A stretch of 64,000 nt of DNA from Bryopsis sp. KO-2023. Taxonomy: Eukaryota > Chlorophyta > Ulvophyceae > Bryopsidales > Bryopsidaceae. Each line of letters begins with the position of its first letter. Position 1 is the first letter of the stretch. The position numbers were made by a program, and so were the translations under genes. The stretch covers positions 1,550,001 to 1,614,000 of the forward strand of contig BSYQ01000004.1 in the NCBI GenBank assembly GCA_030272585.1, read 5' to 3'. The notes under the pieces were generated by a model. The model did not search any database. It was not told the DNA's origin and was given only the letters and a program-made list of their open reading frames with translations. Positions 12,226 to 24,618 of this stretch are shown piece by piece.

Positions 12226-14068
12226 TTAGATGTGCCCTGTGATATAACCAGGTCCGTCAGATTCCTTCCAGTGTGGAGGCCAAGACTTTTTGAAAGATGG
12301 GCGTTCCTGGAAAAATAGCAAACCATCAAATCAAAAATCACTTTTTTGCAAAGAAGGAGAACAGCACCTTCCAGAGAGTAATAAGCCACCTCATCCCAAT
12401 CACATGGTTGTCACAGCAAGCCTGCCAGAAACTGAAAGATTGAAAGTTTTGGACCCTCCCGATCTGTTGTTACCAATAAGAGGAAAGGAGAGCAAAAACT
12501 GTGTATGTCGGACTCAGGAGCAGCGAATGCATTTCAGAGGGAATCTTTTGCTGCTGATTCTGAAAGTCGACACAAGCAACTGACTGGATACATGGAGACT
12601 GAGCCATTCTACAAAAAAAACCAAGCGTACCTCAAGTTTCTTGACGTAAGCCTTCATGTTTGGATATTCGTCATAAGTAGCCCCCTGCCGTTGAAGGAAG
12701 AGCAGGGTGGTCCCAAGACACACATCTGAAACGAAACATGCAGTCCTATTAGAGCAACACATCCAGAAAACCCAAAGACACCCGTGCTTCACATAACATT
12801 GATTCGTTTAGGTTTTTCAACACATATCCATGCATTTTGTGCATTTCGATGATTGCAGTAAACCTGCCGAAGAAAAACATCATTGAAGGGACCTCACCCG
12901 CTAGGCTCATCTCAGATCCACCGATGTATTCACTCTCTGCCAAATAGGCCTCCCATTTGGGGATTTCCTCCTAAAAAAACAGTACAATAGTCGGTCAGTA
13001 TTCAAACATCCACCATTGTCCATTATGACTGTATGAACGTCTGCTAAGCTACTGCATGTTGATTTTCAGACGGCAAAACTGTTGAGGCTTCTTCTGGAGC
13101 CTGATCACAGCCCAGGAGTCTGACCACGTTTTTAATTCGATGTCTTGTTGGGGGTGTAGAACTGAACGGGAGTAACGGGGTCGGAGTTGGGGAAGAAACC
13201 AAAACTGTAGGGTGATGGTTCTCTTTTGCTGTGAGTTGTATTCGAGCCGCTATTTTTTAATCTTTCGGCTTGCGTCCAACGACGACAAAAAAATCGAGTG
13301 CCTTTTGCGAGCGCCTCTTCGTCCTTCGTGCGCGTCTGCAGGGGAACGAATTCAGATCAGTGCTCATAAAAAAAACACAGCGACCACGAGAGCAGTGTCT
13401 GTCATCGAGCAGTCAATCTTTACGGAAAGCGACGCCGCGGCTGCAATGGTGTATTAAATAACATCTCCATGGCCATGGAACCGTCCATGGCGATTTTTAA
13501 CGGCTTTCTATTAAATACCGTCGCCACGTAGCAAACCGCCATCTTGTCGTGCAAAACGGACGACTCGTGGAACCTCTGGTAGGCCTGTGACAAACGTCGC
13601 AATAGAAACTTGGTGAAAAACGAAAAAACGTTGGGAAGACAATAGACAACAGTTGCGTTATAGATTCAGCATACCTTTGCCTTGGCGACCTTGTCGGCTG
13701 GCATCAGCGCTGGCTCTGGGTACACTGCGTCAAGATACTCCATAATACCGTTCGACTCGTTGACGATCGCGTCACCGTCCTTGAAGGCTGGGAACTGCCC
13801 TCTGGGATTGATAGCGACGACTTCTGGCGACTTGTGTCCACCTGAGCAGACAAGACCGCTGGGTGAGCTCCCGTCAAAACGAGTTCATCGTTTTGAGGCC
13901 GCTGATTCAGCATAACTCCGACCGTTTCAGATCGAGTGGAACGCAACACCGACCGTCAGAAAACGACAGCATCTTCGACTCATAGGGAAGGTTCTTTTCT
14001 TCGAGGACGACCATCGCTTTCCAGCAGGGGGGTGAGCCAGATCCCCAGCAGAGAACTCTGTCGGCCAT
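12226..14068 (-). CDS. Glutathione S-transferase, copy B; exon 4 altered, possibly a pseudogene
   Basis: Exons 14068-13954, 13841-13675, 13584-13519, (exon 4 near 13335), 12970-12898, 12725-12631 and 12306-12226 match copy A in length and phase. Exons 1-2 are nearly identical at DNA level; exons 3 and 5-7 differ by scattered substitutions (for example the ending PGYITGHI against PGFFAGQF). Exon 4 begins normally (TRTKDEEALAKG), but the sequence that in copy A finishes the exon and supplies its GT donor is replaced by CACTCGATTTTTTTGTCG. No donor in the right phase is visible there. Either a cryptic donor restores the frame or the copy no longer makes a full protein. The intact remaining exons argue that any damage is recent. 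Confidence 0.7.
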
Positions 14069-15008
14069 CTTTTCAGCGCTTGCGGAAAGAGTAATGCGTG
14101 GTTGCTTGAACACTCGCAGACGAGGGGCCTTTTGTGTGTGGCAGAGCGCCCGTGGGAAGGTTTTTATCGCTGCCAGCATCTGATAACCACCTCACCGTTG
14201 TTTCAGCAGTTCTGCACGTCGCGGGGCAAGGCTCAGCGCGCGATGTATTTAATAGTCCGCCACCCCTTCAAAGCCAGTCAGGACGTCATGGGGGCTTTAG
14301 CTTTTGGGCCTTTGAGACTGTGAGTTTGCCACACTTTTGGTAGTTACTCAGCTGGACCTTGTGGTCGGTGGAGATGCTACGAATGACACAACGGGACTTC
14401 CTGTAGATATAATCTGGACACTAATATGGCCGTGGGCGTTCCAAATCGGTAGAAATGGCTTTACTCAGGACCAGCTACGTATCCCGAAATCTTTTTCCTC
14501 AACCTCCCCCCCTGCAAGACGTTTTTTTCAGCTTTAGACCACATGGGCGGCTGGGCACACGGACGCTGAGGTGATGGAACTTGAGCTTGTAGAATTTATC
14601 CATAGAACAAAAGGTCTCTCCAACGGGCCTACGAAGGAGGCTGCTGAAACCGACGTTCCCAGGAACTGGATGGACGACCGGAACGAGCTTGCAAGCTCAA
14701 CTGAGCGTCGTGAAACGTTTTGTCCCGGTGCATTGATGTAAAAAACTCTTGGTTCCGTTGCTGTTCCGTCGATGTCATCGACACTCAACTGCAATACTTG
14801 ATTGGAACTGTGCACACATTAAAGGATGATTGGTTAGTTTCTCGTTCGAAAGTGTTTTCTCTCTGACTCAAACAAGCAGTAAGCACAGCAAGTATCTAGT
14901 GGAAAGCTCCTCAAGACTGGATAGGATGATGTACAACTTGCTGGATCCGCTGAGCAATATACAGAAAAAAAAATGTATGTAGACAATGCTGCATACTGCA
15001 ATCAGAAT
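14069..15008. other. Intergenic stretch upstream of GST-B
   Basis: The first ~180 bases repeat the GST-A upstream region. A minus-strand open frame at 14,815-14,534 has no start codon, splice support or domain that I recognise, and I do not call it. Nothing else is visible. Confidence 0.45.
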
Positions 15009-15345
15009 TTAGGAACGTCCACCACATAATTCACTGTAGTGGTCATAGCTATGACCTGTGCTGTAGAATTCAATTGAATTTTTCTCCGGCACCATTGGAT
15101 CTACCCAAGCTTGTACTCCATTCATCGAGCAATTTACATCTGCCAGCCGCCTCAAAATAGCTTTTAACTGAAAGAAGAACAAAACAAAATTCACTGGCAA
15201 TGTCAACAACGATCAAATCTGTTTCGTTTTTCTAAGCGATACTGATCGATTTCATCCACTCGTTTGTCTGCAAATCAGAATGCAGCCGCCACACGCTCAC
15301 CTGTTCTTGCACCTTTCTACCTCGCAATTTTTCCAAGCTTGCTGT
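15009..15345 (-). CDS. 3' end of an unidentified coiled-coil gene (two last exons)
   Basis: A 45-base exon (15345-15301, acceptor attag, donor gtgagc) and a terminal exon (15167-15009, acceptor ctttcag, stop TAA) join in phase 0. They read TASLEKLRGRKVQEQ then LKAILRRLADVNCSMNGVQ, ending HYSELCGGRS. The join forms one amphipathic helix rich in Leu, Lys and Arg. Immediately upstream (15,346 onward) the DNA becomes homologous to the ankyrin gene copies, so the 5' part of this gene is missing here. It looks like a fragment stranded at a duplication breakpoint. Family unknown. Confidence 0.45.
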
Positions 15346-15907
15346 CTAATTAATAAGGAAAATCAGATCGCATATCGTCCTCTGTCATTCTCATTGTTGT
15401 CTTGGTCGAATGGGGGTTGAATCAAATCGTTATTAATTTCTTACAGAGAAGTGCTGACATGAATTAAATATGTGTCTTTAATATGAAATATATATATTCT
15501 TTTTAAATATTTTTTCAACACCACATTCTGATTGAAACCAGTAACTGTGACCTAGCTTTCATTTTCACTGCAAATAGACTTCAAACTTCAGTGGATCTCG
15601 TTTTTCTTCAAGAAACAAATGTAAGGTATCCAAAGAGTGTCAGTAGACGATAATTCGCAACCAACAGAGTTATGTTTGGGCAGTAACTCCTTGCAGGTGG
15701 TGGTGTCAGTATTTTTTCCCTGGATGAAGTTATTACAACGCTGCCTACCACATTCTACATTGTTGAATTGCTGCTGCAGGGGCAGACGTCGATGCACAAA
15801 AAAAAGAGGCGAAACTGCATTGTATCATGCTGCACAAGATGGTTGCTTGGATGTCGCCAGATTTGGCTTTAAAGCCCTGATCAAAGCAGGTAATAACACA
15901 ATCAATA
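15346..15907 (+). pseudogene. Ankyrin-exon relic, left part
   Basis: From about 15,350 the DNA matches the introns and ankyrin exon of the protease-ankyrin genes (compare 21,970-22,430 and 46,905-47,440). The exon at 15,780-15,889 keeps the acceptor and GADVDAQ, but it has lost a base after AQ and carries an extra GATTTGGCTTTA block before the donor, so it cannot be read in frame. No protease exons accompany it. The relic continues beyond the CACTA insertion at 18,720. Confidence 0.8.
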
Positions 15908-18719
15908 CACTAGTAAAAACAGGGCCGATTTACCACTTATTTTTACCAAAAACTGGTAAAAAATCATGCTAATTTCAAGAAACTGAGAGAAAAAGTGGTA
16001 AAATAGAGGCTTTCACCTCAAACTGGTAAAATTTACCACAATCTGGTAAAAATTTACCATATTCACCAAAAATCGCCGCAACATGGTAATAATTTACAAG
16101 ATTCACAAGATTTTACCAAAATATGGAGAAAAAAAAATCCAGAATGCGCTGCAATAAGTGCGATCAGAGGTTATTGGACAAGGTTATCGACCAAGGCGAT
16201 CTGGTTGTACTTCTTGCGAGGCACGAAACCCACGAGGGCAAACAAGCTACGAAGCAAACCAAGGTCCCATCACACTTTTCCAGTTTTTTTTTCCAGGAAA
16301 GGCGCAAGGCCTATCGCGGTTGGTTGGGGCGGTGTGCAGACATCTCTCAAACATCGAGATTCTTTTTGTGGTCGATGATCACGTCAAAGGCGACGGGATA
16401 ACAGCAAGTCTCGTGACAGTGGTGGCTCAAGTCTCGTGACAGTGATGGCTGGGGTTGTACCTCTTGCGTGGTCACGAAACCCACGAGGGCAAACAAGCAG
16501 CGAAGCAAACCATCACAGTTTCCCAGGAAAGGCGCGAGGAGAACCTTCCCCGGTTGGTTGGAGCGGTCTGCAGACATCTACTGAACAGCGCCAGTAAGAA
16601 CAAGCCGAAAGCGACGAGACAGTAAGAGGTCTCGTCAGAGGGGAGGACATAAGACTACGAGGTCATGTGCTTCTATTGCCAGTGGGTAAGTTTTAACAGC
16701 AGCTCCCTGAAAACAATCCATTTGGCCATTTTTTTTTTTTCTTCTTGGGATATACCGGTTAGAATCATATTGGAGTTCAATTGCACATCGCAAAGTGAAA
16801 CCAATGGTCTTTCTTTTAATCGATAAAATTCCTTTGTTTTTGTTCATACAGTTGTACTTTCTCACGAGAATCAATCTCACACGACCAGGCCATACCCTGC
16901 ACACCAGAAATCCCCAGCAAGATCACTAAGGTTATTTCTCCAGTTTGGGTTGTTTCTGATTTGAAGTTTTCTTGATATACAGACAACAAGATGAGGCAGT
17001 GCTTCTGATGAATTGACAGAGAAAGAAGGTACTTTCAACTGAGAGTCGTATTTGAATTGTGATTATGCAACTCCTGGTTATAATCTTGGGGTCCAAACAG
17101 GGAAGAAATGGGCAACCCTAATCCTACCGTGCAGAATTTTGGAAGGGTTCTGCAAACGACGATCCCCACGGTGTGCTTCGGCTCTTGCCAGCCTGGCACA
17201 ACATGCACACCATCATAAGAATCTATTCAATGGGAACAGGATGCCCATTGACTTTCAAACAAGCGGAGTGGACTTAGGTTTTATTGTTTTTATAGCTTTT
17301 CGCAGAATCGGGGAGTTGCAGTTGGACCACTACATGGCAGCGATCACTCGGCAATTCAGAGCTGGCCGTTGCGAAAGAAAGAAGGAAACAGTTGGGCAGG
17401 TGGAAGAGGATGATCGATCGAACAAAACAAGCTGCCGCTGATGAAAAAAAGTGGGTGATAAAAAATACTAACACATCTCTGTGCGTGTGTTCTTTCAATT
17501 TCCTCTCAATTCACATGTTGAGGAAAATCCACAAAACCACGACAATATCGCTTTTGAAGGTGTAACAAGATAACATATAACATAGAACAAAATTCCCTCC
17601 TCCCTCTCAGGTGCAGTCTGATGATTGTAATGTTTGCTAATTTTTATCATTTCAATGCTGCTGCTGGTGATGGCAATCCTTATCTTCTGTGGAAAGGATC
17701 GTTTCCTCCACCAACAATCGGAAAAAAGAGCAGAGACCTGTTCTTCTTCGAGAACAGGTTTGTGGGAGGAGCTCGGGGTATTGCAGTTCTGGGGTTCAGA
17801 CATGAGGAATGCAGGTGCCTGAAAAAGAAACCAGGAATGCAGGTGCCTGCTTATCACCCACTTTTTTTTTTTTCTCTGTTTGAAACTCTGCCCCTGGCAA
17901 ACAGAAAGAAGCAAAGGAGGGAGGGAACTTTTGCGGGATACACAGATTGGTCACATTTTTCCATTCTTTCTTTATTTTCTTTTACTTTGTTTTATGGAGA
18001 GATGGTGAATATCCAATCAATGGGACAGTTTGGATCTCGGATCTCACATTCTGAACAGGGACACAGTGCCAACGATACCATCAAGGGAATATATTATATA
18101 TATATACGAGAAGAACTTGTTTCTTGGATGAGCAAAGTGGTTGCAGGAGATGGGTGGTCTCCCCCAGTTCTAGTTTCAGATCGGAGTAGTGATAGGAAGA
18201 AGAGTTCCAGGGACAGGAATATTAGATCTGAAAATGATGGGAAACACGATTTCAGGGCAACGGGGGGTTGTTGAATGTGGGGGCAGTGGGGGGTTGGATG
18301 CGTGGTTTGGCTCTGTAAAATTATTACTCAATGAACTTGTTTCCCGTTTCGATAGTTTTGCCTCTTACCAATTACCAGATCGTTCTCACAATTACCAGTT
18401 TTTCAAAAGTCGTCACTTTTCGAATTTACCAGATTACGACCACGATTACCAGTTTTTAAAATTACCAGATTCTTGAAATTACCAGATTTTCAAAAGTCGT
18501 CACTTTTCGAATTTACCAGTTTACGACCACGATTACCAGTTTTTTCACCTCCCCAGAAAACTGGTAAATTCTAATAATGTGGTAAAAAAAACTGGTAATC
18601 GTGGTCGTAATCTGGTAAATTGAAAAACTGGTAAACTCAAAAAAAACACGAAACGACTGTTGGAACTTCGTGCAAAAACTGGTAAATAAACTGGTAAATC
18701 GACCCTTTTTTTACTAGTG
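15908..18719. mobile_element. CACTA (EnSpm) DNA transposon, non-autonomous, 2,812 bp
   Basis: The ends are CACTAGTAAAAACAGGGCC and its inverted complement with two mismatches, flanked by the 3-base target duplication ATA (15,905-15,907 and 18,720-18,722). Removing it rejoins the ankyrin relic intron, which is continuous in the copy at 47.4 kb. Both subterminal zones (about 15,920-16,130 and 18,350-18,700) are packed with ACTGGTAAA / TTTACCAGT units in both orientations, the usual form of CACTA transposase-binding repeats. The interior has a partly duplicated block (16,190-16,345 and 16,440-16,580, sharing CACGAAACCCACGAGGGCAA) and no transposase, so it depends on an outside source. Confidence 0.9.
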
Positions 18720-19020
18720 ATATTGTTGATTTGGTTGCTTTTTTTTCCCGTTTGTCTGAATGTTTCCTTTATTGCAGCTTTGCTTGCAAGAAAAAGAGTT
18801 TGCTATGTTTTGAATTGACCGGGAACACCTCTGTGTAACCACATAGTGTTTTCTTTTCTCGCAGAGTCGAATTCTAGTATTGCAATCTGTGGAGTGGTAC
18901 TTCTTCTGCAATCTTTGTCCGAAGATTTTATTTTTTTTCGTGAACTCTGCTCGGAGGCCGGCCCTGGCAAAAATGAAAACTGCAGCAATGCCCAAAAAAA
19001 GCCACAGAATGGCTTCTGCT
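18720..19020 (+). pseudogene. Ankyrin-gene relic, right part
   Basis: Resumes the intron that was interrupted at 15,907 (compare 47,445-47,670: TATTGCAGCTTTGCTTG, then GTTTTGAATTGACCGGGAAC). No intact exon is left. Homology fades after about 18,920. Confidence 0.7.
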
Positions 19021-19613
19021 TTGGCACAATAAACACACAAAAAAGCATCCTGATCAGGAGATCTCCTGAGATCCTGTACAACTTCAGGATGCATTCCTCT
19101 TTCTCAGGCAACACTGTAATCATTATCGTTATTATTATTATTATCCTCTTTCTCGAGATGGATGTGTTCCCCATCTTTCACAAAAAGTATGCTGAAATCT
19201 GCGTGCCTCTGGCCGAGATCTCTTCAAAAAAAGAGTTAGCTCGTGCCCTATGCAAAGAAAGAGTAAGCTGTGCTGGAATACAGCCACTGAAACTGGAAGA
19301 TTTTGAATCGTTGGAACCCCCTTGGAGAAAGAACCAACAAAAGAAAAACTGAAAAGAAAACCACTGTCGGAAGAACACCCTCCAAAAGACTTGGCCGCAA
19401 AAACACACAAAGTCGCCGTTTCTTCTCGTTGCGGCTTCTTCGTGTGCAATGATGATTTGATTTGATGGACACTGCGACAAAAATCGTCAGCAAGTGTGTC
19501 GATCTGTGAAATCGCATGAAATGACCTGCCAACGTTCCTGTATCGTTTTTATGCGGAAGAATTCACACTCTCCTGCCCAAGGCGAAGGAAGAACGGTTCG
19601 GCCGTCGATCGAA
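19021..19613. other. Upstream region of the first protease-ankyrin gene
   Basis: Contains overlapping low-quality open frames on both strands and an ATT-rich run near 19,120-19,145. The promoter of the following gene should lie here, but the conserved promoter block of copies 2 and 3 is not recognisable. Confidence 0.35.
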
Positions 19614-22600
19614 ATGAATGCTGTTCTATCTCGAACGTTGTTTGCCTTACTGGTTGCAACAACAGCCGTTTTCTCGGAAGACTCAGGTAGGATCGGTTCT
19701 GTCGTAGTGGCTGGTCGACTTTATGTTTCACCGCTCGATCTGTCATTTTGAGAGCGTGGCATTTCCCAGGATCTCCACGAAACGGCGGTAGAAGCGGCTG
19801 GACCAGGCATGCGAGCTGTTGTGCACGCACCTGCGAAGTCTGGTTTTGGCCGAGGTGTTTATTGGCGACGACTCGCGCCAAAAAAGATGCCAACGAGCTC
19901 GCGTTGAAAGGATCCAATCCGATCAGCGCCGCCTTGAGAAAGCTCCTTCAAGACGGAGACATATTCGTCAGGGTACGCAAGTGTGTGTGATGATATATAT
20001 AGTTTCGCGTTTCGATCATGTGCGTTTTCTAAATGTGAAAATCGGGTTGGATCAGGGAGGCCACCCTGCGCCTGAAGGTAGATTCACGTACGCATGCTCG
20101 TTGAGGGTGACTGGCACTCGGGAGCATGGCTGTGGTGGGACCTTGGTTGGGAAAAAGTGGGTTTTAACGGCGGCTCATTGCGTTTCTGGACCAGCATCCA
20201 TTGGTGCTACTCCGATCGTGTATGTGGGGGCGCATGGGATAGATGATGAAGCCGGTGCTGAGGTAGTTTCGTTGAGCAATGTGGTGCATTAATGTATCTT
20301 ATCAGTATGGGGAATTGTATGGTTTGGGATGAGGATTGGTCTCTTTTGGCACATCAGACACTCACTGTGCATTTCCAGGCTTACTCAGATCGATTTGAAT
20401 ACGATCGATCTGTATGATCGTTCTATACTGATAATACTGATAATATATTGGTGGTTCATGATTTACTGGCAATTTTTTTCGGGGTGGAAACAGACTGATG
20501 TGGACTTCAGGTGATCCCCTCAGTGAAAGTCTTTGTACATGAAGGCTGGACAGGAAACAAAGACGATGGCAACGATATTGCCTTGCTGTTGCTGGAAAGA
20601 GAGTCCACCAAAACGCCAATCAGGCTGCCGGATTCGTTCGAGCAACTCGGGACAAGTCAAATAGTGGCGGCAGTGGGTTGGGGCAGGATCTCGGACAAGG
20701 GGCCTCTGCCAAGCACCTTGCAAGTGGCTGAAGACCTGAAGTATGTCAAAAATACCAACTGCCTCAACGTCTGGAGCCAAATCAAAGACAACATGCTCTG
20801 CGCCCATGCACCCTCTCAGGGAACATGCCATGGCAAGTTTATGTGACCGTCAAGGGTCAATTTTAAAGTGTTTAAATAAATTTAAATTTACCAAATTTGG
20901 TTTCATAAAGGTATGTTCACCATACCTGTTGCAAATGGTTCCAAACATCCAGGATTTTTTTTGCTGTGCTGTTCCTCCTGCCAGGTGATTCTGGAGGTCC
21001 CTTGGCAATCCTAGATGAAAAGGGAGTTCCAGGTTTTGACCTCCTTGTTGGCTTGGTTTCTTTTGGACCAGCTGATTGTGGAGGTTCACAGGAGGGGAGG
21101 TTCAAACCAGCAGTATACACCAGGGTCAGCTACTTTCGCCAGTGGATTGATGAAAAAATGGTAGGTTCCCTGATAAACAAACCAGTCAATCAAATCATAC
21201 AAAAGAAAGCCATGACTCACCATAATGCTAAAAATAGAGGGGAAAGAGGTGCCCTCAGAAGAAATCGTCTTCTGGAAATATGCGTGTGGAACCCAGTTCG
21301 ACTATGGCTTGAAGGGTTTACAAACTTCTGCCCCTGAGGCATCTCCACCCATCGAGCCTGAGAGTCCAGCCGAGAATGTCGACGATGCTGCCGAGGTAAT
21401 TCTGGATCCTATGCTTTCGACGATATAGAAAATCATTTGGTTTGGTTGAAAAGAAATTTGCATGCAAATTGTTTTTCATGTGGAGTATTTGACTGGAATA
21501 AATATAAATTTCCTGCCATGAAACTCACCCCAGTTGACACGGCTCCTGTCGCCTTTGTCAGACCCTGAACCAGATAAAGTTTTCTTTTGTGTTTTGGAAC
21601 AGGGCATATGCCACGAGGATTGTGACAAACTCAATAGTGATCTCTACGATGCCGCCTTTTCTGGAGATGTCGACAAAGTGAAGGTACCTTTTCCAGGGAT
21701 TGCTTTTGTAATGACGCCACACCAGAAACTCCTTCCTCCTTAAAAAGAATATGTTGACTCAACAAGGTGTAGTGGTGTAGGAGCTTATTTCAAAGGGGGC
21801 AGATGTGTCATCCACACATAAAGACTTTGGTTCTACTCCATTGCATGTTGCTGCTGAGGAGGGTCATGTGGAAACTGTTGAAATACTGATTCAAGCAGGT
21901 GAACGGTTGCTTTATTTTGAAAAGTCTCTCTTCAAGTGACTAAGTCATGATTTTACATCGCTTTATGATTAATAAGGAAAACCAGATCGCATATCGTCCT
22001 CTGTCATTCTCATTGTTGTCTTGGTGGAATGGGGGGTTGAATCAAATCGTTATTTATTTCTTACAGAGAAGTGGTGACATGAATGAAACATGTACTTCTT
22101 AATATGAAATGTGTACATATTTTTTAAATATTTTATGTAACACCACATTCTGATTGAAACCGGTGACTGTGACCCAGCTTTCATTTCCACTGCAAGTAGA
22201 CTTCAAACTTCAGTGTATCTCGTTTTTCTTTGAGAAACAAATGTAAGGTATCCAAAAAATGTCAGTAGACAGGACTTCGCAACCAATAGAGTTATGTTTG
22301 GGCAGTAGCTCCTTGCAGGTGGTGGTGTCAGTATCTTTTCCCTGGATGAAGTTATTACAACGCTGCTGTTAGAGTGCTTTCTTGGATTGCTGCTACAGGG
22401 GCAGACGTCGATGCACAAAATAATCAAGGCACATAAAAATTGCAATGTTTTGAATCGACTGGCAACACGTCTGTGTAACCACATTGTGCTTTCTTTTCCT
22501 TTCTTTTCCTGCAAAGTCAAATGCCAGTATTGCGATCTGTGAAGTGGTACTTTTTCCGTACCATTTCTCTATTTTCTTACCCTTTTGGAAGGGTGGTTGG

Positions 22601-23392
22601 ACCCAATTCCAGTTGTTGAAACTGCGCCTCTTTTCCTCTTTTCTTTTTCTTGGAAGTGTTATGACGTTTCCCAAACCAAGGTTGAAAAGCAATTCAGAAG
22701 AAAAAAACACTCCTTTTCTATTTGGGTCGAAAATGAATGCTAAGCTGCAGTTCATGCGTTTGCAAATTCGGAGGCTCTTTCAAACTTGTGTCAAGTGTTG
22801 CGATATGTAATGCTTTCTTTTAGGGGCAGCTGTGGATCTGAAAACAGAAAAAGGAGACACCCCTTTGATGATTGCAGCACGAAATGGAAATGTTGAGCTG
22901 GTGATGTTTCTCCTGGAATCAGGTGGTTCAAATTGGGGAAAATTGCCCCATCTGTTGAAAGTTAATGCCAATTTAACGAGATCAGCACTCTCCTGGAATG
23001 TTTTGTGTAAGGATATATTAATGGAACTGAGATATCTGATGTCTACAGGTGCCGACGTGAATGCTCGCAATAATAAAGACGGAACACCCTTGCACTTTTC
23101 TGCCTATGCTGGAAGCTCAGAGTTAGTCCAATTGCTCTTGGACAATGGAGCTGAAATAGATGCCCAGGATGAGGATGGGGAAACCCCATTGCACTGGGCA
23201 TCTTATTCTGGGAGTGGCGAAGCGATTGAAGTTTTAAAAAATGCTGGTGCTGATTTGAGTGTCGAGGATGAGAGTGGGAATACCATCGAAGATTTTATAT
23301 GTTCGTGCTTGGATTTTACGAATAGTGACTGTAGGGAAGGAACATGCGGAGAAGGAGAGATAGAACGCCTCAAAAAAGTTCTGAATGGTTGA
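19614..23392 (+). CDS. Secreted S1 serine protease fused to ankyrin repeats, copy 1
   Basis: Exons 19614-19686, 19770-19972, 20056-20262, 20511-20832, 20985-21160, 21240-21395, 21603-21683, 21781-21898, 22824-22922 and 23049-23392 give about 592 residues. A signal peptide (MNAVLSRTLFALLVATTAVF) is followed by a copy-specific 68-residue stretch, then the protease: LTAAHC (His133), NDIALLLL (Asp183) and CHGDSGGP (Ser271). Ankyrin repeats follow ([39 protein letters not shown], and a terminal exon with two more), then a Cys tail ([12 protein letters not shown]). The S1 pocket has Gly189 and Ala226. Oddities: intron 4 begins with GC; the linker exon has lost one base relative to copy 3 but reads through if an acceptor 7 bases upstream is used; one ankyrin exon (from 22,399) is truncated by a deletion and must be skipped, which keeps the frame. 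It may still be expressed. Confidence 0.82.
22399..22432 (+). pseudogene. Truncated ankyrin exon inside copy 1
   Basis: Reads [12 protein letters not shown], then a stop. In copy 3 the matching exon (47,329-47,427) continues for a full repeat. A deletion has joined the middle of the exon to a downstream intron position (AAAAATTGCAATGTTTTG). The exon is symmetrical (phase 1 to 1), so skipping it does not disturb the frame. Confidence 0.8.
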
Positions 23393-24618
23393 TGTTCCAC
23401 ACCTGTGGAGGATTTCTTTCAATAGTTTTTGTGTTTCGAGGAGGTGGAGAAGCAATGCTCTTTTTGGGAAGGTGCATTACACTTTTTACCAAACGAATGA
23501 GATTTGATCCACCGACTGAGGGGCTCTAGTAAAGCATTTGAACATTTCCCAGATCGCACACAAGTGGCCTCGCGAATGTAAAACAGATCTACTTGTGATC
23601 ATTTGGGAAATGGAGGGTGGAATTTTCGTAGGAACGCCTCTGGGTTTGTGAGAGCATTGCCAGGGCAAATACCTGGGCCTCCACTACATCAGTTTTTCTT
23701 TTTTTTGTTTTAGTGGAATCTTGGCTGTGCACGTGATAAACCTGATAGCGGCAGGGAAAATTGTTGTCTTCGATGAAAAACATGGATTTGCTCAACCCTT
23801 GTACCCCATTACAATGTTCTTTTTCATTTGTAAATTGACAAATATGTATAGAGGATTTTAAATCCCGTGTATATTTACCGCAGGAGATCAGATGTGCTTG
23901 TTTGATGGAAGCGTCATCTCCCTCTTTTTTTGCTTTCCAAAAAATCTTACAAAGTAACCGCTGCTACGCTCGGCACTTCGACACCCAAACTTTTTTTCAT
24001 AGAACCCCCCCCCCCCCAAAAAAAAAAAAAAATGCAAACAAAAAGAAGATATTTGCATCAATCTCTTAACTGGAAACTCGCACCCTTTTTCTTGGTTGTC
24101 ACTTAGTATCGTGTTAAAACACGTGTGCAAGAAAAGAAAAAAAGGAGAAAAAATGCATGCAGTTACAAAAAAAACTGATGTGTGGCTTTCTTTTTATCGA
24201 GGGTTTTATTCCTTTTTTTTTCTCTTTCGTTAAAATGTCTCTTTTTTTAATCTGTTGTGCTGATACCTGCACCCAATTTGGGTGATGGCTCTCTTTTGCT
24301 GTGGGTTGTAATTATGATTATTGATATTGATATTATTGCACCCAATTTGGTTTGCAAATCAGAAAACATCAAGAAAGACAAATAATCAATCAAAAAATTT
24401 TTAGTTCATTGCCCCCACCCTTTGGTGAGCTGCTTTGTCAGAGGAAGAAGTAAAACACACCAAAAAACAATAAAAAAACACTTCCAATACAACAAGTCCT
24501 TTCTTCCCCACCACCACTCTTGTTCATGAATCGACCCTGGTCCCTTCTGACACCCTCACATAGAAAACAATCCACCATTTCAAGCATTTCATTTGAATCA
24601 ATTCAATCGTTCAATCAC
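23393..24618. other. 3' flank of copy 1 and intergenic A/T-rich DNA
   Basis: The first ~180 bases match the 3' flank of copy 3 (48,499-48,700), then the two diverge after AAACAGAT. The rest has C- and A-runs (24,005-24,032) and a TGATGGCTCTCTTTTGCTG block also seen near 13,214. No gene is supported. Confidence 0.5.

Noticed and set aside
17052-17441. 129-residue frame inside the 2.8-kb CACTA element
   Set aside because: No start context, splice partner or recognised domain; it may be a captured fragment but I cannot support a gene.
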